A stretch of DNA of 64,000 nt from Rugalucina vietnamica. Lineage: Eukaryota; Mollusca; Bivalvia; Lucinida; Lucinidae. The position numbers and the translations under genes are program-made. Location: NCBI GenBank assembly GCA_964017185.1, contig OZ024875.1, positions 30,203,456 to 30,267,455 on the forward strand, in the 5' to 3' direction. The notes beneath the pieces were generated by a model. It was not told the origin of the DNA. It did not search any database and saw only the letters and a program-made list of their open reading frames with translations. Positions 44,761-54,876 of this stretch are shown piece after piece (the stretch's first letter is position 1; each line of letters starts with the position of its first letter).

Positions 44761-45585
44761 CAAGTCAGGATTGAGGTACTATACCTCAATCTAGGTTTGT
44801 AACCTCCATTGAGGTTTGAAATATGCATAGACAACTGCAAAATTTAAAAAAAAATGCAACATAAAGTTGAAAATTGCAAAACTTTGTGTTGATAAATCTG
44901 TCAACCTTGGTCATTTAGTTATTTTCACACAACTGTTTTGAAAATTCATCAGGGAATATTTTTACAAACATGTTCTTTTACCTAATGTTAAATTATTTGA
45001 TGATTCTAATTGAAATACCCTTATAGGCTAGGTCACATTTGAAAATATTATCAACTATGAATGTTTTAAAAATTTCCCAAATTCAGGGTTTACGTTGCTA
45101 AATTTCCCAATCAGAAAGGTCCTAGGGCCCCTTCCCAAAATTGCCAAAAAAATCCCTGTGCCCGCTCGCTTTTGATTGGTTGTCTAAATATATTCGGTCT
45201 GGTTCACAATATTTTACTTCGATAGATCGCATATATTTTGCGACATTGAAGACCAGTCAAAATAAAATCGAATCGAAAAAAATGAACCGAAACGGTCAGT
45301 TTCGGGACGTTACGCTCCAAATAAATTCCGAGCCATTTCGACCAAAAACCGCGACGGTCACAGTGTCCTGCGTTCAGAAATTATTCGTCGGCCCAAGGCG
45401 TTTTTTATCGGTCATGTCCGGCGGTCCGACGAGATTTGGCGAAGACTGCAACTTTTGCTGGTGATGATATTGCAATTTTTGCAAATCTATTTGTTTTTCT
45501 CAATATAAGTGATTTCATGTCCATTTTCAAACCTCAGTGGAGGTTAAAAACCTCGATGGCGGTATACTACCTAAATCCTGACTTG
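44761..45585. mobile_element. 825-bp element with ~60-bp terminal inverted repeats
   Basis: The left end is CAAGTCAGGATTGAGGTACT, then ATACCTCAATCTAGGTTTG and TAACCTCCATTGAGGTTTG. It is matched inverted at the right by CAAACCTCAGTGGAGGTTA, CCTCGATGGCGGTATACTAC and AAATCCTGACTTG. The interior carries a 107-codon open frame (45,141-45,464) without recognisable similarity. It is probably a non-autonomous DNA transposon. Confidence 0.7.
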
Positions 45586-46140
45586 CACTGTACCTGCTAA
45601 TTGACCTTAATAAGTAAATAAAATAAATCGTCGGAACTTACGTTTTCACGCACATACGATTTCACGCGCAGTACATTACGGCTGGATATTTTGAGAACGT
45701 GACACTGTATTACGTCATCGCTTTCTGTTTATTTACACTGACAATGACTTTAAGCAATTGCGATAAAATATGTGAAAAATTTAGCTTGGAACGGTAAATT
45801 TCATACTCACAATTTCAGCGAGGGTAGAAAATGCTATTTTTACTAACTCCCTTTTGTCCCTTTCTTAAAATCCCTCGCATTTCCTTAAAAAGCAGTAAAA
45901 TTGTTCTCTGACTTCTGTGTCTGCTCCCCCATATGTCCCATATGTCATCTTCAAGGTCTCATCCGGGTTACATGACCCTGATAGCCTCATTATAATATTT
46001 TCACTGTATAGGACATGCTACACGCTAATTTTATTTTATGAGCGGTACCTGGTCATCTCGCCCCCATGGGTGCTTCTTTAGTGTATTTTGTTATGCAACT
46101 GGGTATGTGAGGGCATTAATGCCCATAATCACCTAGCGTA
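45586..46140. other. Spacer without recognised features
   Basis: Contains scattered CACGCACATACGATTTCACGCG-like words near 45,650 and no repeat shared with the rest of the window. No protein is recognised. Confidence 0.35.
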
Positions 46141-46145
46141 AGGCG

Positions 46146-46930
46146 ACCAGTGATCGATCAGGGACCAGTGATCGATCAACTAGTGGTTATCGGCTATTGA
46201 TTCTCAAATGATACCTGAAGTAAATCTTATGCTAGTCTCAACTTAAAGCGCATTATATTACCTTACAAACACTAACTTAAATTTATTTGGGAAGCTTTTC
46301 TATCTTGCATTATCTAGCACTTTACGAAGAGGGGGTCTTAGTTGAACTGCTTAAAAGCGGTGATTCTTCAATAAATTCTCCAAGATGAAACAACCTGCAT
46401 TCATTTCGACTGGCTAAATTTTTTAACTTTACTGCATACTAAACAAATCTGATCCACATTTCAAATTGTATAGGATAACGCGATTAATGGACGATTTCTG
46501 TGATTTTCGAGCCATTTTTTCAACAGTTTTCCATTGTTTCTATGGGCGTTAATGCTTTTCGACCACCTCATTTCACTGCTTTATTTCTTTTAAGTCATTG
46601 AAAATTTCCAAACTGTGTTTCGTGGCTAGAGGTCAACAATAATTATTCTTTCTAAACATGTACATACCTCTAAAGTTAGCCGCGGTTTTGGAGAGAAAAA
46701 TAAGGTGATCGATCACTGGTCCACCTGTCCCTGATTCACGCTGTATGATGTTGGATGTGTTAAAATGATGTCACCGAGAATGTGACGTGATGACGTCATA
46801 AATTGACATATATTGAAAAACATGGCGAAGGTTCAAGCTTGGATACGGTATGTACACGTGCATTCTCCATTGCATGTCTGATCCGCAAATTTATCAAACA
46901 TGGCTATTTTTGATCGATCACTGGTCCCTT
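46146..46930. repeat. Dispersed GGACCAGTGATCGATCA inverted motifs
   Basis: GACCAGTGATCGATCA occurs twice in tandem at 46,147-46,180 and in reverse complement (TGATCGATCACTGGTCC) at 46,704-46,722 and 46,908-46,927. The outer pairs could be terminal inverted repeats of an element of 0.56-0.78 kb. GATCGATC is itself palindromic. A 68-codon open frame at 46,850-47,056 spans the last copy and has no recognised similarity. Confidence 0.6.
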
Positions 46931-47286
46931 TACGCTACAGCAATTGGCATCCGCCCATCAGAAAGTGAAGGAGATGAAATGCTCTATAAGAAAGATAACC
47001 AGGAATTATGGAGTTCCAGCGGCTTCTTAGAGAAACAGATTGACAGGCCATGTTAATCCAGAGGGAAACAAGTCAATTTGTTTCAAGATAAAAAATAAAT
47101 GAGCCAATTGCTTTTTGTTCATTAAATTTCACCTCTTTATGAAACTTTGTCATCTACTCAATAATTTCCTTTTCATCCGACTACTTGCAGCACAGTGACA
47201 TTGAGAGAAAAACGCTATTTTTAGAAAGTGCGTGATTTCTTATGATGTTTTTCACAAGTTATGGAATTTGGGTAGCCCAAAGAAAA

Positions 47287-47575
47287 CATGGAATGTCGGT
47301 AATTTGTGTAACCCGAACCCGAGTTCCGAGATAGCATACCCGAGTTGAAAATTTAAATCTTATAACACAACCATATCAAAGAAAATAAAGAATATTAAAC
47401 CATTTGCTTTAACTAAATACACCATTTTCCATTACTTTTATAACAAATATTCCAAATATGTAATCTTATTTGCTTTTGCAAGCACTATTTCGGTTTCAAA
47501 CTTGGTAAAATGTGTAGGCGGAATTTACCAAGGGAAGTAAATCGCGCATAACTAAACAGTGGTGGGGTATGAAAG
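47287..47575. repeat. Dispersed repeat F, forward copy
   Basis: From TAATTTGTGTAACCCGAACC to CGCGCATAACTAAACAGT, the segment recurs in reverse complement at 53,880-54,155 with small changes. Beyond 47,575 the GCCGAGCCGAGCTGCCGAGC run continues the CCGAG-rich character of its other edge. It is probably a transposon family of unknown type. Confidence 0.7.
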
Positions 47576-47960
47576 ACCCAGCCGAGCCGAGCTGCCGAGC
47601 CCGAGTTGCCGAGCTGAGAATTTTGATTTCGTATTTTTTCAATAATTAGTGGATATATTAGTGGATATCCACGTTTCAATAAAAGATAATTTCTATTGTG
47701 ATTAGACAATTTGATAAAGAAATTGCCATTACAAAATAAGAAAAAATAGGTTTCAAAATGTTTTAAATGCACAAGGGAAGAAACTCCATTCTGATCTATT
47801 TTTGACAATAGCGACGAGGTACAGTTGACAAGCCTCCTCGATTTGCACGTGCAGTGTTCGGTCAATAGTTATATCGAGAGAAAAGTCACTTTACCGGTGT
47901 GCATTTTCGTTGTATAGATCTTAAAACTAAAATTTCACTCAGTGGGGTCATAAGGTAAAT

Positions 47961-48110
47961 TAATTACCCGCTTCGCGACAGTGGGGCATGATATTTTCCT
48001 GACCTATCCCGCCAAAAGCATGCACCTCGAGCCCTTCGGGCTCTCGGTGCATGCTTTTGGCTGGACAGGTCGGGAAAATATCATACCCACCTGTCGCTCA
48101 GCGGGTAATT
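47961..48110. repeat. 150-bp foldback with TAATTACCCGC ends
   Basis: The two arms pair almost fully: TAATTACCCGCTTCGCGACAG with CTGTCGCTCAGCGGGTAATTA, ATGATATTTTCCTGACC with GGTCGGGAAAATATCAT, and CAAAAGCATGCACC with GGTGCATGCTTTTG. The tight tip is GAGCCCTTCGGGCTC. It is a solo hairpin element or MITE. Confidence 0.75.
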
Positions 48111-48985
48111 ACTACTTACATGATGGTGTATCAGCGTAACCGGAGCACGTTGAAAATCATTTTGCTACGTTTTTGTGGAGGGGTGGATGAATGGTTTGTA
48201 TGAAGTCTCTTTATTAGAGCTGTAATGGTGATGAATATTGTAAGCATTGATTAAGTATTCTTAGTTAAAATGATAGTCAATTATTTGAGATAGAAATGAT
48301 AAAAAGACAAAAATAGCATGATCAATTCCAATTTTTTTAGACTGAAATAAAACAAAAAGATGTCGCTTGTTTTAAACGACAACAAGAAACAAGCATTTAG
48401 AGTATTTAAAGAAAAATGCACACAAAATCATTACTCAATCATTAATGACACATTAGAAGGTTGATTTTATAAACCAATTTTGTTAAAAATACTTAACTGG
48501 AAAAAAATGTAACGGAGTGTCTAATTTTGCGCCGTAATACATACATTACGTCACTATTTTCCAGTAAAATAACTTCACTATGTTGTAAAAAAAAATGTAT
48601 TAAATCAACGCTGATGGTGGAAATAATTTCAAACTTCCAAAAACTTATCTTACATACTAGTTACTCGTGCAACTGTTAGCGTTGTGTAATGCCATCTCAA
48701 CTCGCAGTTACAGGAACTGTTGAATTTAATCTTTATGAATTTCAAAAAGGAGTTTTTGACGTGCGCCGTAGAAACCTACCCCTCTTGGCATAAATGCATA
48801 TAACTATGTTGTGTAAAGGACCAATTCATCCATATTTGTACGAAATGTTTATCAGATGTATGCAAAGAGATCATATAAATTTCACGCAATTCTGCATACA
48901 TATTCTTGTTTTATTACAAATGTCTACGTATTTCTGGGACAGGCCCCGTACGTGGTTCACACGGAAGCAACGTGGCAGGTACGCC
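48111..48985. other. AT-rich spacer without recognised features
   Basis: No gene, no repeat shared with the rest of the window, and no notable dyad was seen in this stretch. Confidence 0.35.
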
Positions 48986-49225
48986 GTAGATAAGTAGCTC
49001 ATACTCCTGATACGTCACACGTACGTCGCAGTTAACATGCCACGTAATCGTGACGTATGTACAGCGAACCTGTCGTATCTGCTATTTATGTGTGACGTAT
49101 GTGTGGCGTATCCTGAACTCTCTTTTTGTATCTACGGCGCATCAGCACGTACGCGTGGCGTATCTGGCGTATCAGTGGCGTATGTGCTACGTATGTGCTA
49201 CGTACGTTTCGCTGCTGTGGAGTAT
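48986..49225. repeat. Irregular CGTA-rich quasi-repeat
   Basis: Short words TGGCGTATC, GTGACGTATG, GTGCTACGTATG and GTACGTCGCAG recur about every 10-20 bases. The regular patch is at 49,155-49,208 (TGGCGTATCTGGCGTATCAG, then TGTGCTACGTATGTGCTACG). It yields overlapping open frames because TAA/TAG are rare in it. There is no sign of a real gene. Confidence 0.55.
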
Positions 49226-49282
49226 GTATGACGTTTTAGGAGTATTAGAAATATTTTGTGGCGTTCCAAGAGAATCTTGATG

Positions 49283-49345
49283 CTGTTTCTGATTGCGCCT
49301 TTTTCTGATCGTTGCCTACTTGTACCTTTCTTTATGCATGTTTTC
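49283..49345. repeat. Dispersed repeat D, partial reverse copy
   Basis: TTTCTGATTGCGCC...CTGATCGTTGCCTACTTGTACC matches, in reverse complement, the start of the repeat at 59,101 and 49,978. Confidence 0.45.
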
Positions 49346-49724
49346 GATTTTCCGTGATCAGTCAGTGATCAGATGTTTCTCAAGTCCGGGGTGCCGTGCA
49401 GGGTTCTTTCAGGGCTACGCTTGGTGTAGCCTCCGTCTTCTCTGTCTTTGTTCATGTCGTGTTACGACCAGGTTTGGGAGCTTGAAAATGCCCACCCACC
49501 ACCACCACCACCATAAACACTTTTTTTCTTCGGTGTTAATCTAGATTATCTAGATCTATCTAGATCTATCCGGTGGCATCTTCGACCTCTGATAATTGAT
49601 AACTGTAATGTGCGAATTGCATGAACAAAGTGAAGCATCCTTTTGTTCTTACAGGTATTAAAAGACAATTGGTACAAACAGATACGCCGCAGATAAGAAT
49701 GGAACGTAGTACATACGCCGTTGT

Positions 49725-49876
49725 ATGCATGGGCGAAAACAAAGACGCAGATCACTGCTCAGCTGATCAACGTCTTTGTTTTCGCTACACAGATAGTACA
49801 ACCCCTCTTGTGCTAAAATGCGAAATTAAGAGCGTCTAGCCTGCTTCTGTAACTGTAACAGTCCATCATTGGTCAG
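49725..49876. repeat. Partial H1 MITE
   Basis: GGGCGAAAACAAAGACGCAGATC with its complement GATCAACGTCTTTGTTTTCGC, then ACAGATAGTACAACCCCTCTTG and TCTAGCCTGCTTCTG. The hairpin is short and the far end is lost. It shares the GACGC/GCGTC core variant with the copy at 57.3 kb. Confidence 0.7.
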
Positions 49877-49977
49877 AACCTCAAAATGTTGGTTTTCATT
49901 TTGATAATTGATGGCTATACGACAAATTATTTTCATACGGTTTATCTATGCGGATGAAAAAAGAACAAGAACATGGA

Positions 49978-50118
49978 GAAGGCAATGATCAGGAAAATGG
50001 GCAATCAGAAAAAATCTCACTCCAAAAATCGAGTTGGGAAAAACTAAAAACAATTAGGTACTTATAAAGAAAACATATCGTAGTCCGAGTGAGCAGCTAT
50101 TTCCCAATAGGCGGTCAC
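49978..50118. repeat. Dispersed repeat D, forward copy
   Basis: GGCAATGATCAGGAAAATGG to AGCTATTTCCCAATAGGCGG. Related copies lie at 59,101-59,255 (same strand) and 57,040-57,205 (reverse). Shared words are AAAACATATCGTA, GGCAATGA and CAGGAAATG. The family is unknown. Confidence 0.6.
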
Positions 50119-50690
50119 TCAATCATCCGAACTTTACTAAAAGTAAAGCGATAGCTCTACCCTTATAAGCTACATGATTATAAGAATTACGAAACAAACA
50201 TGCAACTCAAGGGCACATGCCGACTTCTCCAACAATATGTAAATAGTTAGACTACTGGAATATTTTATATTTTAGATTTTTCTGTCCATGTCCATTTTCA
50301 ATATAGTCTAAATCAGAATAATTTCGACACACAGTCATCTGACATTTCAGCAGAGCATCACGCAAACATGTCCATGTACTATTTACCCCCTTTAAACCCT
50401 TTTCATATAGTGAAACTGGAGTTTTACAGGAGTATACCCATTTTTCGTAATTATTTTGATCCAAAACATCAAGTAGCTTATGAGCTCATATTCTCTTGAA
50501 AACATAGATTGTGTGTACAACAGCAGTCGCACATTAGCGTATGCCCAAACGCGCGCCGGGCGTATGGAAAATCTCAACACGCTGAAGATTTAAGACGTAT
50601 GAAAATTAATTTCTTTTAACTCGCTTTAGAAGTCAAACAGCAGTGCGTGACTGGGGCTTGTACCGGACGTATAAAATAGCTCAAATTTTT
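50119..50690. other. Spacer without recognised features
   Basis: Two overlapping short minus-strand frames (50,252-50,580) lack recognisable similarity. No repeat is apparent. Confidence 0.35.
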
Positions 50691-52625
50691 AGTACGTTTG
50701 TGTTACTCCCAAACATGCTTAGCGCACTTCTTCTCCAGAACCGGTGGGCCGATTTCCACGAAACTTGGTATGTAGCATCGGGGACTTCAGCCCATCATAG
50801 TTTGATAAAATGATGACCCTTGGATGACCTTGACCTATTTTACGGCAAGGTCAAGTTTGGAAACATGGGCTTTTACATGGGAAAAAGTGAAAACTATGGA
50901 TTTTTTGAAAACTATTGCAGCCTGAGGCCTGAAAAATGGTAGATGCAAACAACTAATGAGGCAGATGAAGGTATGTGATTAATTTAGGTCAAGGTCATCT
51001 CTTGACCTTGGCCAGTCTGTCATCCATTCACACTTTTCAAAGATCTTCTTCTCTGAAACTGCTGGGCCAATCAAAGTGAAATTTTATGTGGAGCATCCAT
51101 GGGTAGGGGAAATGGAAGTTTGATCGCGAAATCCAGGTCACATGACCAAGATGGCCGCCACGCTCATATAATATGGTAAAAACCACTCAAAAATCTTCTT
51201 CTCCAGAACCGGCTGGCCGATTTTCATGAAACTTGGTAGGTAGCATTTGGGACTTTAGCCCATCATAGTTTGATAAAATGATGACCCTACGATGACCATG
51301 ACTTATTTCACGGCAAGGTCAATTTTGGGAACATAGGCTTTTACATGGGAAAAAGTGAAAACTATGGATTTTTTGAAAACTATTGCAGCCTGATGCCTGA
51401 AAAGTGGTAGATGCAAACAACTAATGGAGTAGATGAAGGTATGTGATTCATGTAGGTCAAGGTCATCTCTTGACCTTGGCCAGTCTGTCGTCCATACACA
51501 CTTTTCAAAGATCTTCTCTGAAACTGCTGGGCCAATCAAAGTGAAATTTTATGTGGAGCATCCATGGGTAGGGGAGATGGAAGTTTGATCGCGAAATCTA
51601 GGTCACATGACCAAGATGGCCGCCACGCCCATATATGGTAAAAACCACTCAAAAATCTTCTTCTCCAGAACCGGCAGGCCGATTTTCATGATACTTGGTA
51701 TGTAGCATTTGAGACTTTAGCCCATCATAGTTTGATAAAATGATGACCCTAGGATGACCTTGACCTAATTTACGGCAAGGTCAATTTTGGAAACATAGGC
51801 TTTTACATGGGAAAAAGTAAAAACTATGGATTTTTTGAAAACTATTGCAGCCTGATGCTTGAAAAGTGGTAGTGCAAACAACTGATGGAGAAGATGAAGG
51901 TATGTGATTAATTTAGGTCAAGGTCATCTCTTGACCTTGGCCAGTCTGTCGTCCATACACACTTTTCAAAGATCTTCTCTGAAACTGCTGGGCCAATCAA
52001 AGTGAAATTTTATGTGGAGCATCCATGGGTAGGGGAGACAAAAGTTTGATCGCGAAATCCAGGTCACATTACCAAGATGGCCGCCACGCCCATATATGGT
52101 AAAAACCACTCAAAAATTTTCTTCTCCAGAACCGGCAGGCCAATTTTCGCGAAACTTGGTATGTAGCATTTGGGACTCCAGCCCATCATAGTTTGATCAA
52201 ATGATGACCATAGGATGACCTTGACCTATTTTACAGCAAGGTCAATTTTGGAAACATAGGTTTTTACATGGGAAAAGGCGAAAACAATGGATATTTTGGA
52301 AACTGTTGCAGTCTGAGACCTGGAAGTTGCTAGATGCAGACAACCAATGGAGTCAATGAAGGTAAGTAATTAATGAAGGCCAAGGTCATTTCTTGACCTT
52401 GACCCAAAGTCATTTAAATATCAAAATTAAAATTATGGTTTTCTCATAAATCACTGGGTTTGGAAACTATCGCAGCCTGAGAACTGAAACTTTGCAGATG
52501 CAGACAACTTATGAATTCAGTAAAGGTGTGTGAGTATTCATGGTCAAGGTCATTTCATGATGACTTAATACTCCAAGATCAGGCTTCAGGTGAGCGTTGT
52601 CAGGACCAATGGTCCTCTGGTTTTA
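50691..52625. repeat. ~463-bp direct tandem array (nearly four units), possible repeat-cored element
   Basis: CTTCTTCTCCAGAACCGG starts units at about 50,727, 51,194, 51,657 and 52,118. Other unit words are GATGACCTTGACCTATTTTA, GGTCAAGGTCATCTCTTGAC and ACCAAGATGGCCGCCACGC. The last unit is diverged. The array is followed by a hairpin AGGACCAATGGTCCT (52,601-52,615). A tandem core followed by a terminal hairpin resembles elements A and B. Confidence 0.85.
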
Positions 52626-53387
52626 AATTGGACGGGGACATTTTTGAAACGCTATAAAGCAATGAAATTAAGAATGTTGCAATGAAATAATTAACGCAAT
52701 ATTTACGTCAGCAGAAGCATTTTGACATTCAAATATTAAGTAAATATGATAGCAACTAACAATTTACTTGATTATTGCTTTCAAAAATCAACCCATGAAA
52801 ACAAATAAATAGTTACAAAACTTACCGGAGTCATTTTTCGCCGCAATCTTACTACCCGTTGATGCAACCAGTGTCAAAATTATGTCATTTTTTGTCTGAC
52901 GTCCGTGCAGTTTTGCACCTTAATTTCGCAAATTTCTTATAATAAGCGCGAAACAGCTATATTCTTTTCTTTACTACAAGTTACAACGTCTATTTTGTTG
53001 TACTGTGCAAACATTTCATTAATAAAATGACAGTCATAGTTGCCTTAAATACTTGAAAGATATATTTTGTAAAAGAATAAAATAACAGCTTTCAGGTGAA
53101 ATATAATCGTCCTATATGGCTGTTTATCAGAAACAAATACTATCCGCTTATTACAGCGAGTAGCGCTACTCACAAATGTACCCCAAACTGAATACACAAG
53201 AGGCGGTGATTCTGTCCCGGTATGACTGAAAAATTGTTTGTTGGAACGATAAACACCACTAATCATTCAATTAGAATAAAGGAGTTGAGCACGCTGTGTA
53301 CTAAACCAGGGTCTTTAGAGACCCTGACTGAACATAGCGAAAACGGCATTCGCTTGTGTCGTTTTTTTTTTTTCTGAAAATATACCC
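52626..53387. other. Spacer without recognised features
   Basis: A short dyad, AGGGTCTTTAGAGACCCT, lies at 53,309-53,326. The open frame at 53,045-53,266 has no recognised similarity. Confidence 0.35.
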
Positions 53388-53612
53388 ATGGTTTCCGAAC
53401 AGGTCCGACACAAACCGAGCTGTACAAGCACTGGGGATGGCTTAAGGCTGGATTATTTAAATTGATGATTTTATTTTAAAATGTAAAGCCGGGAATCGTA
53501 CTATCCATGTAGCGAAAACTAAGGCGCTGATCAGCTTCGAAGCTACTGAGTAGCTGGTCTGCGCCTTTGTTTTCGTATATGCCTATTGTCGGTTTTCTTA
53601 TGCGGTGGCTCA
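53388..53612. repeat. Diverged H1 MITE lacking its left end
   Basis: GGTTTCCGAACAGGTCCGAC, the core GCGCTGATCAGCTTCGAAGC, and the end TTATGCGGTGGCTCA are recognisable. The TGAGCC terminus is missing and the body is diverged. Confidence 0.7.
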
Positions 53613-53694
53613 ATTATATGTGTTTTGTTTCACTCTAATTCGAGTACATATTATTTTTTCTTTCTCTGTTTTCTTTCCCTTTTTCGCTCTAAAA

Positions 53695-53820
53695 CATAAA
53701 TTGTGGGTATTCGTTAGAACCGCCTCACTCAGTCGGTTTTTACGTGTATCCACAATCACTGCATAAAAACAGGGGGGGGGGGGGGGGGGTACTGTAAACT
53801 ACAGTTGTTGTAATTTTCAT
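53695..53820. repeat. GTTAGAACCGCC hairpin relative and poly-G tract
   Basis: ATTGTGGGTATTCGTTAGAACC and CGGTTTTTACGTGTATCCACAAT form a diverged version of the hairpin at 44.16 kb. A run of about 18 G follows at 53,772-53,789. Confidence 0.6.
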
Positions 53821-53879
53821 ACTTATCTTTGCGCGCAATATTAATTTGTTCCCCGGGTTCCCGCCGTCGGTACCGTGTT

Positions 53880-54155
53880 TTATTACTGTTTAGTTATGCG
53901 CGATTTACTTCCCTTAGTAAATTCCGCCTACACATTTTACCAAGTTCAAAACCGAAATAATGCTTGTAAAAGCAAATAAGATTACATATTTGGAATATTT
54001 GGTATAAAAGTAATGGAGAATGGTGTATTTAGTTAAAACAAATAGTTAAATATTCTTTATTTTCTTTTTTATAGTTGTGTTATAAGATTTAAATTTTCAA
54101 CTCGGGTATGCTATCTCGGAACTCGGGTTCGGGTTACACAAATTACCGACATTCG
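53880..54155. repeat. Dispersed repeat F, reverse copy
   Basis: ACTGTTTAGTTATGCGCG to GGGTTCGGGTTACACAAATT is the reverse complement of 47,287-47,575, with scattered changes. Confidence 0.7.
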
Positions 54156-54337
54156 AAAACATGGCTTCCGCAGTAGGAGATCATTGATAATTTGTGGCGA
54201 TCTTTGTAAATAAACAAGTAATCGCACAGCATTTAACAGACAAAAGGTAAGTGCATAACTTTGTTTGTTGTTCTGTAAACAGAAACATTAAAGCGTATGT
54301 GCGTGAAAACCCATATCGCCGGGAAATAAATAAAAAT

Positions 54338-54465
54338 TGGGGGGCGAAAGGACTAGGGGGAAAATGGTATTGGGGCGAAACATCTAGGGTATTGGGGGCG
54401 AAACGACTAAGGTGGAAAATAGAGGCGAAACGACTAGGTGGAAAACGTCTAGGGGGGAAACGTCC
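54338..54465. repeat. GGCGAAACGACTA minisatellite, right
   Basis: About seven degenerate units of GGGGGCGAAACGACTA, 16-25 bp apart. This is the inverted counterpart of the array at 41.8 kb and forms the right edge of the putative 12.7-kb insertion. Confidence 0.85.
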
Positions 54466-54472
54466 TGTGACC

Positions 54473-54500
54473 GCGAAAACGAAGGCGCAGATCAGCTTCT
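54473..54500. repeat. Right part of the split H1 MITE
   Basis: GCGAAAACGAAGGCGCAGATCAGCTT is H1 core sequence that begins with the 11-bp duplication. H1 similarity is lost after it, so the rest of this copy is deleted or diverged. Confidence 0.6.
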
Positions 54501-54876
54501 CCAGCCTCCAGGCTCAGGACAAATCAAAATTTAGCTACAGAGCTCGATTTACGGTATTTTGCTCAACATTTTATCAAGGTATTTAAGCATTACATGGGCT
54601 CATCTTTACCTGGAATGTAAAACCAAATAATGACTGAAATTATACGCAAATTATTGTTTCAGAATGTTTTTCTTCGTTCCTTGAAAATGATTTCAAAATG
54701 GCTTCCAGTATGCGTGTTCGTTTATTTCGATCAATAGATCCGACGATTTGCCGAAAAATGAGGTCCGTTGAAATAAACCTACCTTTTTTATGTATGTTCC
54801 GCCTATATAAAGGCGCACCACCTTTCGGCGTAGTTGTTAATGCTAGTTTTCACTACAACACTAAAATATCAGAAAT
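54501..54876. other. Spacer without recognised features
   Basis: No repeat shared with the rest of the window and no recognisable protein. Confidence 0.3.

Larger units (their letters stand above)
41785..54472. mobile_element. Putative 12.7-kb insertion with inverted minisatellite ends
   Basis: The left edge carries about six units of TAGTCGTTTCGCCCC (41,795-41,890). The right edge carries about seven units of the reverse complement GGGGGCGAAACGACTA (54,338-54,465). Outside them are the two parts of one H1 MITE and a direct 11-bp duplication, GCGAAAACGAA. That is what insertion of a single large unit would leave, and target duplications of 9-11 bp are typical of Mutator-like transposons. No transposase is visible inside; the interior is a patchwork of other repeats. 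The interpretation is inference, and chance co-location of two arrays is the alternative. Confidence 0.5.

Noticed and set aside
45141-45464. 107-codon frame inside the 44.8-45.6-kb element
   Set aside because: There is no motif of a transposase or other family that I recognise, and the composition looks like chance opening in GC-richer DNA.
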